NCBI RefSeq assembly: GCF_007752935.1
Contig: NZ_CP036319.1
Span: 6,180,501 to 6,244,500 of the forward strand
DNA length: 64,000 bases
Origin: Crateriforma conspicua
GTDB lineage: Bacteria > Planctomycetota > Planctomycetia > Pirellulales > Pirellulaceae
Direction of reading: 5' to 3'
Every line of letters begins with the position of its first letter. The first letter of the stretch is position 1. The position numbers and the translations under genes are program-made. The notes under the pieces are model-generated. The model did not search any database and had not been told where the DNA came from. It worked only from the letters and a program-made list of their open reading frames with translations. Below, one piece after another: positions 17,643 to 26,987 of the stretch.

Positions 17643-18686
17643 ATGCCGCATTCGCAATCGAAACGCCCTCCCGCTTCACCGGTCAACGGATTCACCCTGG
17701 TGGAGTTGCTGGTCGTCATTGCCATCATCGGGGTGCTGGTAGGGCTGTTATTACCCGCGGTGCAAGCGGCCCGCGAAGCGGCCCGTCGGATGCAGTGTTC
17801 AAATAACCTGAAGCAAATCGGATTGGCCTGCCACAACTATCAGAGCGCGTTCAAGAAATTCCCGCCCTCGGCAGTACTGGACATGTCGGTTTCCCAGACC
17901 GGAAACAATGGATCCTGGGGAGTGCATGGGCGAATTTTGCCATTCTTGGAACAAGGCAGCCTTTATGACAACGTGGACTTGAGCATCGGCTGGGACCACC
18001 AATCGGTGATCCACGAAGTGCGGGTCCCCGTTTACGCTTGCCCCAGCGATCCAGGCACGGGACAGATCCGGACCTTCAGCGACAACCGCCCGTCGCTGTA
18101 TCCGACCACCTACGGATTCAACTTCGGACGTTGGTACGTGTACGCACCGAACGAACGTCGCGTGGGCGACGGAATGTTCTTTCCCGATTCGTTTCTGCGC
18201 TTTCGCGACTGCGTTGATGGCACATCCAGCACCTTGTTGGCGTCGGAAGTCAAAGCATGGACGCCCTACACGCGAAACGGTGGCCCATCCGACACGGACA
18301 TGCCCGCCACCATCGCGGAAGCCGAAGCGGTGGTCGCAAGCGGTGATCAATTCAAAAACACCGGTCACACCGAATGGCCCGACGGCCGAGTCCACCACAC
18401 AGGCTTCACCGTCACCCTGGCACCTAATTCGGAAGTGATGTACCAGAACGGAGGCGAAACGCTGATTGAAATGGATTTCAATTCATGGCAAGAAGGCAAG
18501 AATGGCATCGCAGGCAATCCCACCTATGCCATGATCACATCGCGCAGTTTTCATGCGGGGCAAGTTCAAGCAGTCTTTGTCGACGGTTCGGTTCGAAGCG
18601 TGACGGAATCCATCGACCTGGATGTTTGGCACGCGCTGGGAACCCGCAATGGACGCGAAACAATTGATGCCGACGATCTGCCCTAA
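17643..18686 (+). CDS. DUF1559 prepilin-like surface protein
   Basis: This 347-residue protein is a classical member of the large planctomycete DUF1559 family. Near the N-terminus lies the type IV pilin-like cleavage and methylation signal, 'NG-FTLVELLVVIAIIGVLVG', followed by the family block 'LLPAVQAAREAARRMQCSNNLKQIGL'. The C-terminal 'FHAGQVQAVFVDGSVR' is the conserved HxxG...DG end motif. ATG 17643 places 15 residues before the cleavage site; a longer open frame back to 17403 has no sense as a leader. Members are thought to be processed by a prepilin peptidase and assembled at the cell surface as pseudopilins. It starts about 290 bp from the divergent histidine kinase start. Confidence 0.92.
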   Translation: MPHSQSKRPPASPVNGFTLVELLVVIAIIGVLVGLLLPAVQAAREAARRMQCSNNLKQIGLACHNYQSAFKKFPPSAVLDMSVSQTGNNGSWGVHGRILPFLEQGSLYDNVDLSIGWDHQSVIHEVRVPVYACPSDPGTGQIRTFSDNRPSLYPTTYGFNFGRWYVYAPNERRVGDGMFFPDSFLRFRDCVDGTSSTLLASEVKAWTPYTRNGGPSDTDMPATIAEAEAVVASGDQFKNTGHTEWPDGRVHHTGFTVTLAPNSEVMYQNGGETLIEMDFNSWQEGKNGIAGNPTYAMITSRSFHAGQVQAVFVDGSVRSVTESIDLDVWHALGTRNGRETIDADDLP

Positions 18687-18772
18687 TGCGGATCACGCGA
18701 CGAAAACCAAAGTCGGCTTGTCGATTGCATCTGCAGACGGGGGCCAGTTGCGTTTTGCCAGCGTCAAAAGCA

Positions 18773-19510
18773 CTAGGCCTGACGTAACATCGTTTTCAAC
18801 GATTGCTGCAAAACACCAAAGTCTTCGTCACGGGGGTCATCCGCGATGTCGGTGTAGTAATCGTTGTCGATCCCCAACTGCTGTTTCATGATCGCAGCCC
18901 GAGCCGGATCGACGTCCAGAACCAGGTCCGACAATTCGAAATCCCGGTCCCACAAAATTTCATCGGCCAACGCATCGATGACAAAATCCCAGCGGTCTTC
19001 GTCATCACAATCCAGCGGCGGGAGCCCAAAGTCATCATCGAACAGATCGTCCGCCTGGTTGTCCAATTCCGATTCGCCGGGTGGGAAGCGTTCCAAATAG
19101 GCCTCGCTAACCAACGCCCGCCAAGCGAATGACGCAAGCTGTCCCTGTTCCACGGCATCACGCTGCCCGTCGATCAACGGACCGGGGGTCGGCAGCCCCA
19201 TGATTTCATAATCGATCTGGTCCATCACATTGCGGAACACGGCATAGACCGTCGCTTCGTTGGTCGCGTTCAGTTCCGCCGGCGTGACGGTCGAACACAG
19301 CAAATGACGAGTCACATCGGACAGCACAGCGATTTGCTGCACGCTGGACAGTTGGTCAAAAAGTGACACGCCGGTATGAACCAACCGGGATTCGGGGGCG
19401 CCGCGATTCTGGCGAGTGATCTGATCGATCAGCAGGTCAACGCTGCTGCGAAACAGCCGACTTTCCCAAACCGTTAACGTGCGATCACCCGCGGGAGTTT
19501 GCCATGTCAT
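18773..19510 (-). CDS. Hypothetical Asp-rich cytoplasmic protein
   Basis: I do not recognise this 245-residue protein. ATG 19510 (MTWQTPAGDRT) is preferred over a longer reading to 19588. The first two thirds look helical ('SSVDLLIDQITRQN', 'SVQQIAVLSDVTRHLL'). The C-terminal third is strongly acidic, with several Asp clusters (for example 'QADDLFDDDFG' and 'DCDDEDRWDF') and closes with 'DEDFGVLQQSLKTMLRQA'. It has no signal peptide, membrane segment or cysteine motif, so it is probably soluble in the cytoplasm. It lies downstream of the PfkB kinase gene (143 bp gap, same strand) and converges on the DUF1559 gene. Confidence 0.65.
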   Translation of the reverse strand: MTWQTPAGDRTLTVWESRLFRSSVDLLIDQITRQNRGAPESRLVHTGVSLFDQLSSVQQIAVLSDVTRHLLCSTVTPAELNATNEATVYAVFRNVMDQIDYEIMGLPTPGPLIDGQRDAVEQGQLASFAWRALVSEAYLERFPPGESELDNQADDLFDDDFGLPPLDCDDEDRWDFVIDALADEILWDRDFELSDLVLDVDPARAAIMKQQLGIDNDYYTDIADDPRDEDFGVLQQSLKTMLRQA

Positions 19511-19653
19511 GACGCTTTGCAACCTGTGCGTCGGATCGATTCGTCGATGGATACGTGCGTCGGTGGACGATCCGGCCGGCAGCCCCACTGCTTGCCCAGC
19601 CGTGCAGATCCACCCGACGACGAATCATAACGCGGTCGTCACAAATTGTCCTA

Positions 19654-20682
19654 TCAAAATCTTTTGCCGGACGACCGCCATCCCATCAGCCGAATATCCA
19701 GTTGGCTGGTTTCGAAGGCCAAACCGCCGACCGCTGTGGCGTTGATCGCCGCGACATGGGCCGCACACCGCGAAGCCGATTTCGGATCTTGCCCCCGCGC
19801 GATCGCTGCCAGAAAAGCTCCGTGGAAAACGTCACCGCATCCCGTCGTATCAACGACTTTGTCGACGGAAAACGCCGGTTGATGCCAACTTTCCCCCCGG
19901 CAATCGGGGCCGCCGGCGGAAACGAACCAACTGCCGTCCACACCGGCGGTAACGCCAACAATTCCTGCGGAAGTGGTATCGAACAAATGCGTTGCCAGCG
20001 ATTCCGGCGACAACGATTGGTCCACATCCGTGTTGCCGTCCTTGGATGCGGCCAACATGGCTTCGGCAAATTGCCGTGCCACGATCAAGATGTCGGCTTG
20101 CCGGACCAGCGGTAAAATCGAATCACGGTACCGATAAGCCCCGCCATCATAGGACACCCGCGTCCCGGATCGCTTGGCAATCGCGATCGCTTGCAGGCTG
20201 GCATCCAAGTGTCGGCCGCTTAGATGCAACAACTTGGCCGCAGCAACGGTTTCGACATAGCGTTCTTCCCAACGCAGGTCGATGTCGCGTCCCGGTGAAA
20301 ACACGATGGTTCGTGTACCACCCTTTTCGGCACTCCAAATACTGGCCACCGAAGCGGTCGCCCCTTGGCACCGTTGCAAGAGTCCGTCGTTCACCCCCGC
20401 GCGATGCAGGGATTCAATGATCTGAGTTGAGGCGTCGTCGTACCCCAAACGATCCAGCAACACGGCGTTGCACCCGAGTTTCGCCGCGGTCGCCATCGCG
20501 ACGGTGATTCCGCCGCCGATCGTTTGCAAACGGTGATCCGACCGAACCACAGAATCTTCGTCCGGGTATCGGTCAACCAAAAATATCTGGTCCCAAACCG
20601 ATACGCCGATACCGACCATATCGACCGGTTCGGCGTTGCGTTCGCTTTGATCCGTCACGGCGACAGTCGCTGGATTTCCCAT
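19654..20682 (-). CDS. PfkB-family carbohydrate kinase
   Basis: The product has 342 residues from ATG 20682 and belongs to the ribokinase/PfkB fold. The first signature is 'TIGGGITVAMATAAKLGC', and the second, containing the catalytic Asp of the anion hole, is 'DTTGCGDVFHGAFLAA'. It phosphorylates a sugar or sugar-like alcohol with ATP; the sequence does not say which. The start overlaps the end of pdxH by 28 bp, so the two are cotranscribed and coupled. Since pyridoxal kinases also belong to this superfamily, a vitamin B6 role is conceivable, but the overall look is closer to ribokinase or sulfofructose-kinase-like proteins. A start at ATG 20619 would remove the overlap. Confidence 0.85.
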   Translation of the reverse strand: MGNPATVAVTDQSERNAEPVDMVGIGVSVWDQIFLVDRYPDEDSVVRSDHRLQTIGGGITVAMATAAKLGCNAVLLDRLGYDDASTQIIESLHRAGVNDGLLQRCQGATASVASIWSAEKGGTRTIVFSPGRDIDLRWEERYVETVAAAKLLHLSGRHLDASLQAIAIAKRSGTRVSYDGGAYRYRDSILPLVRQADILIVARQFAEAMLAASKDGNTDVDQSLSPESLATHLFDTTSAGIVGVTAGVDGSWFVSAGGPDCRGESWHQPAFSVDKVVDTTGCGDVFHGAFLAAIARGQDPKSASRCAAHVAAINATAVGGLAFETSQLDIRLMGWRSSGKRF

Positions 20683-21284
20683 TGATCTTGATCACGTCGG
20701 TACTGGATCCGATCGTGCAAACGACTTGGACGCCCCTGCCAAAATTCAATGCGGTCGGCGGTGACCTCATATCCGCCCCACTGATCGGGCAACGGAACCA
20801 CGTCGCCGTTGAACTGATTGGTCAACTCCTGATACCGCTGCTGCAACACGTCGCGTCCATCAACGACGCTGGACTGCGCGCTGGTCCACGCACCGACTTG
20901 GCTTTCCCTTGGACGCGAATGGAAATACTGTTCACTGCGTTGGCGACTGACCTTTGCCGCGACGCCGTCGATCAAAACTTGACGTTCCAAATGTGGCCAA
21001 AAGAAACACAGGGACACACGCGGATTCTGCTGCAAGTGTTGACCTTTGACCGACCCATAGTTGGTGTAAAAGACGAACTTGCTCTCTTCGACGCCCTTCA
21101 ACAAAACGATCCGGCTGGTGACCGTCCCGTCACTTGATGCCGTGGCCAGTGTCATGGCGTTGACCTCCATCCAATCCGGCAGATCCGATTGCCGGGCTTC
21201 ATGAAACCAACGATCGAACTGGACCAATGGATCGGGGGCGACGTCGCCGATGTCCAGCCCCGCCAGACAGTAATTTTTTCGCAT
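20655..21284 (-). CDS. pdxH: Pyridoxamine/pyridoxine 5'-phosphate oxidase PdxH
   Basis: PdxH oxidises pyridoxamine or pyridoxine 5'-phosphate to pyridoxal 5'-phosphate with FMN. From ATG 21284 it has 209 residues, the family norm; the open frame continues to 21788 but that lead is unlike any PdxH. Diagnostic segments are 'AMTLATASSDGTVTSRIVLLKG' with the FMN-contacting Arg and Lys, 'FVFYTNYGSVKG', 'SQVGAWTSAQSSV', and the C-terminal 'WGGYEVTADRIEFWQGRPSRLHDR'. The enzyme is a cytoplasmic dimer. It is followed by the overlapping PfkB kinase gene. It is divergent from the AlgH-type gene, with 208 bp between starts for both promoters. Confidence 0.95.
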   Translation of the reverse strand: MRKNYCLAGLDIGDVAPDPLVQFDRWFHEARQSDLPDWMEVNAMTLATASSDGTVTSRIVLLKGVEESKFVFYTNYGSVKGQHLQQNPRVSLCFFWPHLERQVLIDGVAAKVSRQRSEQYFHSRPRESQVGAWTSAQSSVVDGRDVLQQRYQELTNQFNGDVVPLPDQWGGYEVTADRIEFWQGRPSRLHDRIQYRRDQDQWEIQRLSP

Positions 21285-21492
21285 CGTATCGATCGTCACC
21301 GCAAACACCCTTTCATTCGTTGCCACGAATCCGTTGTGAAGGATCCGGAAATCGGCCGATTGGGCCTCCCCGCCCGAAAGGGGACCATCAATTGGCATGA
21401 ACCTTGCATTTTCACTGTCAGGTGTCCCGCAAATTGCCATGCTGGCAGCGGGGCCACCCCTGACTGTTTTCCTACACTTAGCGTGATGAAAG

Positions 21493-22161
21493 ATGAAGGA
21501 CCCTTCGGCGGGCAACCTGCTGGTTGCGTCCACTTTGATTGATACCCCGACGGTCGCGCGATCGGTCTGTCTGCTGGTGCATCGACAAGACGATGCCGTG
21601 ATTGGCGTGATGTTGAATCGTCCCATGCAGACGCCTCCCGGGCTGCTGGACGGACTGTTCGATTCGGACGAAAAATCGTCGCAGGCACGTTTTCGGCTGC
21701 CCGATTCCGACACAGAATTGCCGGCTGATTCCGAGGAATGCAATGACCAGAGCCTGATCGTGCCTTCGGCGTCCGCATTGCCATCCACTGAAAACGCACC
21801 GCCGATCCATTTTGGTGGCCCCCTGTCCGGCCCGTTGGTGGCGATTCACGCGGAAGCTGATCACGCGGAAACCGAGACCGGCAGGGGAATTTTCGTCACC
21901 GCCCAAAAGGACAACCTGCAACAACTGATCCGAGACGCGGATCGGCCGTATCGTTTGATGATCGGCCATTTGGGCTGGCATCCAGACCAGTTGCAACGCG
22001 AGATTGACGAAGGCTGGTGGCACGTCTTACCGGCATCCGCGGACAGCGTTTTTTCGGACAATGCCGAAATGTGGCCCCGGTTGGTCCGCCGTGCCACCGC
22101 GGGTTCGATGGCCAAGTGGATGCAGATCCCTGACGACGAACGGGCCCACGAGCTAAATTGA
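21493..22161 (+). CDS. YqgE/AlgH family protein (UPF0301)
   Basis: This 222-residue protein matches the YqgE/AlgH family. The N-terminus has the conserved 'GNLLVASTLIDTPTVARSVCLLVHRQDDAVIGVMLNRP' region, a glycine-containing 'HFGGPLSGPLVAIH' block and 'RLMIGHLGWHPDQLQREIDEGWWHVLPA' near the end. AlgH was linked to alginate and other virulence gene control in Pseudomonas, but its biochemical activity is not settled. An insertion of about 30 residues between the two halves (around 60-100) makes it longer than the usual 185. It is the first gene of a plus-strand pair with the cold-shock-domain gene, 90 bp downstream. No signal peptide is present. Confidence 0.88.
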   Translation: MKDPSAGNLLVASTLIDTPTVARSVCLLVHRQDDAVIGVMLNRPMQTPPGLLDGLFDSDEKSSQARFRLPDSDTELPADSEECNDQSLIVPSASALPSTENAPPIHFGGPLSGPLVAIHAEADHAETETGRGIFVTAQKDNLQQLIRDADRPYRLMIGHLGWHPDQLQREIDEGWWHVLPASADSVFSDNAEMWPRLVRRATAGSMAKWMQIPDDERAHELN

Positions 22162-22251
22162 TCCGGACAATCTGATCGCGCGACGCCAACTGCTTGGAAT
22201 CGTCGCCGTGTCGTATCCGTCTGGCCCCGTCAATCCTTTCCGAGCCGTTGT

Positions 22252-22623
22252 ATGCCGCGCCCCACCGATCCCGATCCGGATCGTCCTCGCCCGTTTCCGA
22301 TTCAACGAAAGCGTCTGGGGGTGATCCGATTCATCCGCCCCGACGGTGAATTTGGATTCATCGAAGCCGAAGATTTTCGCGACGATGTCTTCTTTCACCA
22401 CACCGTATGGCAGAGCGATAAGGGGCAAGTTCCGCAAGAGAAAATGGCCGTCGAATTTGAGATCGACGATGACCACATGCGGGAAACGGACAAACTGCGG
22501 GCCAAGATCGTGCGGCCAACGACACGTCCGCTGGGCAAGAAACTTTCCGGACGAGATGCACCTCACCTGATCATCAAACATCACCCCAATGCCAGGCGAA
22601 AACGCCCAAACTGGCGTAAATAG
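22252..22623 (+). CDS. Cold-shock-domain-like RNA-binding protein
   Basis: The 123-residue product has a Pro/Arg-rich lead of about 20 residues, one cold-shock domain and a basic tail. The RNP1-like stretch is 'GEFGFIEAED', with the RNP2-like 'RDDVFFHHTVW' following. These replace the canonical KGFGFI and VFVHFS, so it is a divergent member. The tail ('HHPNARRKRPNWRK') is strongly basic and probably adds nucleic-acid affinity. Proteins of this type act as RNA chaperones in the cytoplasm. It lies 90 bp after the AlgH-type gene and converges on the large operon at 22.7 kb, with only 42 bp between the stops. Confidence 0.8.
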   Translation: MPRPTDPDPDRPRPFPIQRKRLGVIRFIRPDGEFGFIEAEDFRDDVFFHHTVWQSDKGQVPQEKMAVEFEIDDDHMRETDKLRAKIVRPTTRPLGKKLSGRDAPHLIIKHHPNARRKRPNWRK

Positions 22624-22665
22624 CTGATCCCCATAGCGACATCACTTCATCGCCCAATCCGCTGA

Positions 22666-24615
22666 TCAGCCGAACGGGTCCTCGTCCTTAGGATCCGGTT
22701 CGGATTCCGCGGGAGCACTGTCGGCCTTCTTTCTGGCGTTCAGGACCTCCACTTCCAATTCGGATAACAAGCGTCCGTTGATGAACTTCACCAACGTCTC
22801 TCGTGTGGTGGCAAACAGGTTGTCGACCTTGCGCCGCTGATTCGGGTCGCGACCGATGGCTTTCAAGAACTCATCTTGCTTGTTGCTCAGATCGTCTGCG
22901 ATAGCTTGATTGGTGGGCTGATCGCGGAGCTGCCCCAACAGTTCTTCGGCCTTGTCAATTTCCCCACGCTCCAATCGCAAGCGGATGCGAGCGGCAAACA
23001 ATTCGCGAATCGCCACCAAGTCGATGATCGCGTTCTGCACACCACGCACATACGCTTCCGCACGCAGGCGCATGTCGTCGCCAATCAGCCCGGCGGTTTC
23101 CTGGTTAGCTCGACCAGGCACCAACGGCAAACGTGCCAGCACGGCGCCACCGTTTTTCACATAGAACAAACGCAAAGGCTGGTCATTGCGTTCAATCACC
23201 AAGCGACCATCCCAGTTTGTGCGGCCGACAAAGTTCATGTGGCGTGAATCCAATTCACGCTCGTAGATTTCGTAACCGATCAGCGGAAAATCGGGCTTTT
23301 CGCGGGCGTGCAGTCGCAGTTCGGTTTGCTCGCCATCGATCGCCACCTTCAAACCCATGCGGAAGGTGCGATTGTTCATCCGCACCTTCAACGTGTTGGA
23401 TTTACCGGCGTGGATATTGCCTTTGGCTTTCCGTTGGTCCGCTTCGGTGACCAAGACGTAGGTCCAATCGGCGGGACCGACAATCAACGGTTTGCCGTTG
23501 TGATCGTTCTTACGGATCATCGGGCGTAACACATCACCGACCCGAATCATCGCGGGACTGTCTTCGGCGACGATCAGCCCCCCACCACGCACCAAGCCGC
23601 TGGTGGTTTTGGTACCGGCATCATCCAAACGCACGACGGGGGCAAACGCCGCAGTGACGGCGCGTCCGATTGACGCGGGGACTTCCGGCCGTGACCAACA
23701 GGAAAACGTTTTGACGCCACCGACGTAACGCATCAACGTGTCCAATTCCACCGCTCGAACCACGGGGCCGGATTCGGCGGTGGACTCATACGTGACGATA
23801 AAGACTTTGTCATATTTCTTCGTCACCTGAATGACCTGATCATCCAGTGGCGGGATCACCAACTTGGCCTCCGGATCATCCAACTGACCAGCGGCACCAC
23901 GAGTCAAAAACAATGCTTCGGTGGACTCCTCGGGCCACTGTCGCATTAACCGCAGCGAATCACCGTCAATGACATTCAACTTGTCGGCGATCGTCGAAAG
24001 AGAAGCCTGGCCACCATTTTCGACATGACGGGTGATGACATCCCGTCGTGTTGACGTCGTTGCCACCTTGTCGACGAAGCGGTTGACATCATCGATGTAA
24101 CGGATCTGGCTGGCGTCCGGATGATTTCGCTTGACGGCGATCACCAAGTCGGACGACGCCAGCCGTTGAAAGTCCAAACCTTCCAAGTCTCGCATCGCTT
24201 CGGTGCCGACGGCCACCGGCGTATCGCGAATGTCCAATCGCCACAACGCATCAAAATCACGACGCAGAAATTTTCGCAGCGGCTTTTCAACCGCGTCGGC
24301 ATCGACAGCGGGATCATCGCTGGCCAACCAGATCAACACGCGGTACGGGTCGTAATCCCAAGGCGTGACCATCGGTGGAGTGGTGGAGCTTGAACCGGCA
24401 TCGGCGGAACGCGACGGCTGGGAATTTTGGGCCGACGCGCAAGGCATCCAGGACAGCACGGCCCAACAGGTCGCTGCGACAAGAACGAAACCATGTCGGC
24501 CCCAATCGGTCGGTGCTGTCAACGCGGAAACACCGTTGACTTGACCGCTGGTGTCGCGATGGAAGTGTTCGCTGGTGCCCCGAGCTTTCGGATCGTCATC
24601 GATCAACGCTGTCAT
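22666..24615 (-). CDS. Large exported or anchored protein, last gene of the Ton-like cluster
   Basis: I do not recognise a family. The 649-residue product begins at ATG 24615, whose ATGA overlaps the upstream stop; longer readings are therefore rejected. A hydrophobic segment at about 42-60 ('HGFVLVAATCWAVLSWMPCASA') looks like a signal peptide or anchor with an unusually long front. A Pro/Ser linker leads to 'DYDPYRVLIWLASDDPAVDADAV', then mixed alpha/beta sequence, a beta-rich middle ('GLVRGGGLIVAEDSPAMIRVGDVLRP', 'RTNWDGRLVIERND') and a helical, charged C-terminus ('ERGEIDKAEELLGQLRD'). It is the last of eight same-strand genes and is coupled to the solute-binding-like protein, so it most likely works in the periplasm with that protein. 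Confidence 0.75.
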   Translation of the reverse strand: MTALIDDDPKARGTSEHFHRDTSGQVNGVSALTAPTDWGRHGFVLVAATCWAVLSWMPCASAQNSQPSRSADAGSSSTTPPMVTPWDYDPYRVLIWLASDDPAVDADAVEKPLRKFLRRDFDALWRLDIRDTPVAVGTEAMRDLEGLDFQRLASSDLVIAVKRNHPDASQIRYIDDVNRFVDKVATTSTRRDVITRHVENGGQASLSTIADKLNVIDGDSLRLMRQWPEESTEALFLTRGAAGQLDDPEAKLVIPPLDDQVIQVTKKYDKVFIVTYESTAESGPVVRAVELDTLMRYVGGVKTFSCWSRPEVPASIGRAVTAAFAPVVRLDDAGTKTTSGLVRGGGLIVAEDSPAMIRVGDVLRPMIRKNDHNGKPLIVGPADWTYVLVTEADQRKAKGNIHAGKSNTLKVRMNNRTFRMGLKVAIDGEQTELRLHAREKPDFPLIGYEIYERELDSRHMNFVGRTNWDGRLVIERNDQPLRLFYVKNGGAVLARLPLVPGRANQETAGLIGDDMRLRAEAYVRGVQNAIIDLVAIRELFAARIRLRLERGEIDKAEELLGQLRDQPTNQAIADDLSNKQDEFLKAIGRDPNQRRKVDNLFATTRETLVKFINGRLLSELEVEVLNARKKADSAPAESEPDPKDEDPFG

Positions 24616-26987
24616 TGCAGCTGCCATTGGTCGGCGTTTTCGTAAAGTGAAACAATGTCCGTCCCGATCCCACGGACCTGACGGCGATACGCATAGGAAT
24701 CGATCAATTGCCACAACGGCAAGATCGGCAATTCCTGGCTGACGTAGAAGTGCAGCAGTAGCAAGCGATCGCGAGCCTCACGCCAGTTTCGCGATTCTTC
24801 CAATTGCCGCAGACCGAGACCGATGTACTGATTGCCGCTTTGGGCCAAACCGTTGGGCCCCAACAGTCGTCGCGCATCGATGATGGGTTCCCAAATTGCC
24901 AGTGACGTGTAGACCAAGTCGGCGGTGTCTTCCTCGGGATAACTCGCACCGGTGGGCAGTTCGACCAGTTCGACATCCAAATCCAACAGTTGCCACTGCG
25001 ACTTGATCGCTTCGCAAGCGGTTCGCGACAGGTTGTCCGACGGATACGCCAAACGCAGCGGCGTCATCTCCGGCATCTCTTTTTCCGCACGCTGCGCGGC
25101 CGATTTCATTTCATTCTGGTTCAGTGCGACCAACAACTTGGCAACCGAGGGCTCATACCGCCGCGGCTGGATCGTCCGATCATAGGCATAGCCCATCGGA
25201 TCATCCCGCTCCTTGCCGGCCGGGAACGGGCCGGAAATGACCTGACATCCTGGCGTTTGGAAGCCTTCCAGGAGTTCGCCTTTTAAAATGTCTTCGCGAT
25301 TGATCCCGTACAACAAAGCACGCCGGAATGTACGTTCAGCGACAAAGGGATGATCGCTGCAGGGAATCAGCATGTGCACCGTCGGCAATGGATATTCCGA
25401 CACACGAATGTCACGACTGCTTTTCAAGCGAGCGGCATCCGAAGGGAACAGTTGATCCAATACATCGATTTCGCCCTGCAACAACTGCGCGACGCCTTCG
25501 GCGGCCGATGACATTTTCGTTTCAATGATCTCCCGGGGCTGCGATTCAATCCGCGGCTGGTTGATCAAACGGTAACGCGATTCCACTTCATCGACACCGA
25601 CTCGTTCATAGTCCCCCGTCGGCGCCCCGATCTCCTGACCGAACCACGATCCGTCCACCGGCAATTGCAACAGACTGGCTGGCAACACGTGAGGACGCCG
25701 CAGGATACAGCGGATTTCCTTGGGGCCGTTCATGCCCATCGTTTTCAGCGCCGCGGCGAAAGCCGTGAAATAGGTTTCACTTTCTGGACGTGCCCGATCG
25801 GCAATGCGATCAAACACATCAAAACCATTCACCTGGTTCAATGGCGGAGGCAAACTTTCGGGTTCGAAGTAAAGATCAAACTCCAACCGGTCGGCACTCT
25901 GTTCGGTTTGCCCAAACAGAAACTCGTACTCACCACCCTCAGGCCCGGCGCCACGCATTTCAAATAATGTTCGGTACAACAATCGCCCCGATCGACGCGA
26001 CGCCCAGTTGGACATGTTGGTCGGGTCCAAGTCACGTGCGGCTTGCAACACGCCGACATTGACCATTGGATAGATGCGATTCAGTTCACGAACCAGTTCT
26101 TTTGCGCCCGCCAGGGATGGCCGCAGATGAACGGCGTCTCGGGCCAAGCGATGCGCGTCGCGATAGTCTTCACGGTCCTTGGCGGCAATCGCTTGATCCA
26201 TTCGCTGCGTGGCCATCCGCACGAAGGCTTGGTTCCATTTGGCGACGCTTTTTAGGTTCTGGCCCCGGTACTCGTCTTCCAGTTGCGACAACATTTTCTG
26301 GGCGTCGTCCAACTTGCCGTCTTCGACCAACTTACCCATCAGTCGATCGTTCAGCCCGTCGATCGCCCCCAACAATCGATCGACTTTGTAATCCGGGTTG
26401 TAACGTCGCAGTTCTTTCAGCATCGCCAACGATTGCACAAATTCGCTGCGGGACGCACGATCGATTGCGTCTTGCCAGAGAAAATCGCTGCGAATCTGAG
26501 TCAATTCGGGCAGATTTGGGAAATCACGAATCAGCACGGAAAGAAACGGATAAGCGCCTTTGAAATCGCGGCGGGCAATCCGCTCGGACGTTTCGCGTTT
26601 CAGACGCTGTTCCCAGAAATCAATCCGATCGACGTCCGACCACTTGGCCCCGAAAACACGGTCGTCGATTCCCAACACTTCCACCCGCAGCGTTCCCGTT
26701 TGGCCGTTGATGGATGTTCGGTTGGGCAAATCCAACAAACGAGCTTTCACCCAACCGCCACCGGCATCTTTGCTGAAAAAGATCAGGTCATGGGGTTCTT
26801 CCTGCAACAACTGCAGTCCCGGGTCGGGTGGCGATCCTGACTGGGCGTAGTTCAGCAACTCAGCCGCGCGGGCAACGCTGGTGGAAACCGTTACCGCAAA
26901 AAGACAACACACCAGGATGCACCGGAGCCCCACCGCCGATAACGCGATCGATCGCCGGAAAATGCGTCCCGCGTGACGGTCTGCCAT
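24612..26987 (-). CDS. TPR plus solute-binding-protein family 5-like periplasmic protein
   Basis: ATG 26987 gives 791 residues with a signal peptide ending near 'STSVARA'; in-frame ATG 27089 and GTG 27176 give implausible leaders. Residues about 60-330 are helical and repeat-like ('FWEQRLKRETSERIARRDFKGAYPFL', 'LVEDGKLDDAQKMLSQLEDEYRG', 'DREDYRDAHRLARDAV'), close to tetratricopeptide units. The remaining part resembles extracellular solute-binding proteins of the oligopeptide (DppA/OppA) type: 'RRALLYGINREDILKGEL', 'CQVISGPFPAG', 'LRLAYPSDNLSRTACEAIKSQWQLLDLDVEL' and 'ILPLWQLIDSYAYRRQVRGIG'. No ABC permease or ATPase gene is near, so it is unlikely to feed a classical importer. It is coupled to the downstream gene by ATGA. 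Confidence 0.8.
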   Translation of the reverse strand: MADRHAGRIFRRSIALSAVGLRCILVCCLFAVTVSTSVARAAELLNYAQSGSPPDPGLQLLQEEPHDLIFFSKDAGGGWVKARLLDLPNRTSINGQTGTLRVEVLGIDDRVFGAKWSDVDRIDFWEQRLKRETSERIARRDFKGAYPFLSVLIRDFPNLPELTQIRSDFLWQDAIDRASRSEFVQSLAMLKELRRYNPDYKVDRLLGAIDGLNDRLMGKLVEDGKLDDAQKMLSQLEDEYRGQNLKSVAKWNQAFVRMATQRMDQAIAAKDREDYRDAHRLARDAVHLRPSLAGAKELVRELNRIYPMVNVGVLQAARDLDPTNMSNWASRRSGRLLYRTLFEMRGAGPEGGEYEFLFGQTEQSADRLEFDLYFEPESLPPPLNQVNGFDVFDRIADRARPESETYFTAFAAALKTMGMNGPKEIRCILRRPHVLPASLLQLPVDGSWFGQEIGAPTGDYERVGVDEVESRYRLINQPRIESQPREIIETKMSSAAEGVAQLLQGEIDVLDQLFPSDAARLKSSRDIRVSEYPLPTVHMLIPCSDHPFVAERTFRRALLYGINREDILKGELLEGFQTPGCQVISGPFPAGKERDDPMGYAYDRTIQPRRYEPSVAKLLVALNQNEMKSAAQRAEKEMPEMTPLRLAYPSDNLSRTACEAIKSQWQLLDLDVELVELPTGASYPEEDTADLVYTSLAIWEPIIDARRLLGPNGLAQSGNQYIGLGLRQLEESRNWREARDRLLLLHFYVSQELPILPLWQLIDSYAYRRQVRGIGTDIVSLYENADQWQLQ

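Noticed and set aside
22621-22680. GCTGATC repeats between the CSD gene and the large operon
   Set aside because: The palindrome GCTGATCAGC partly lies in coding sequence and the loop is long; not convincing as a terminator.
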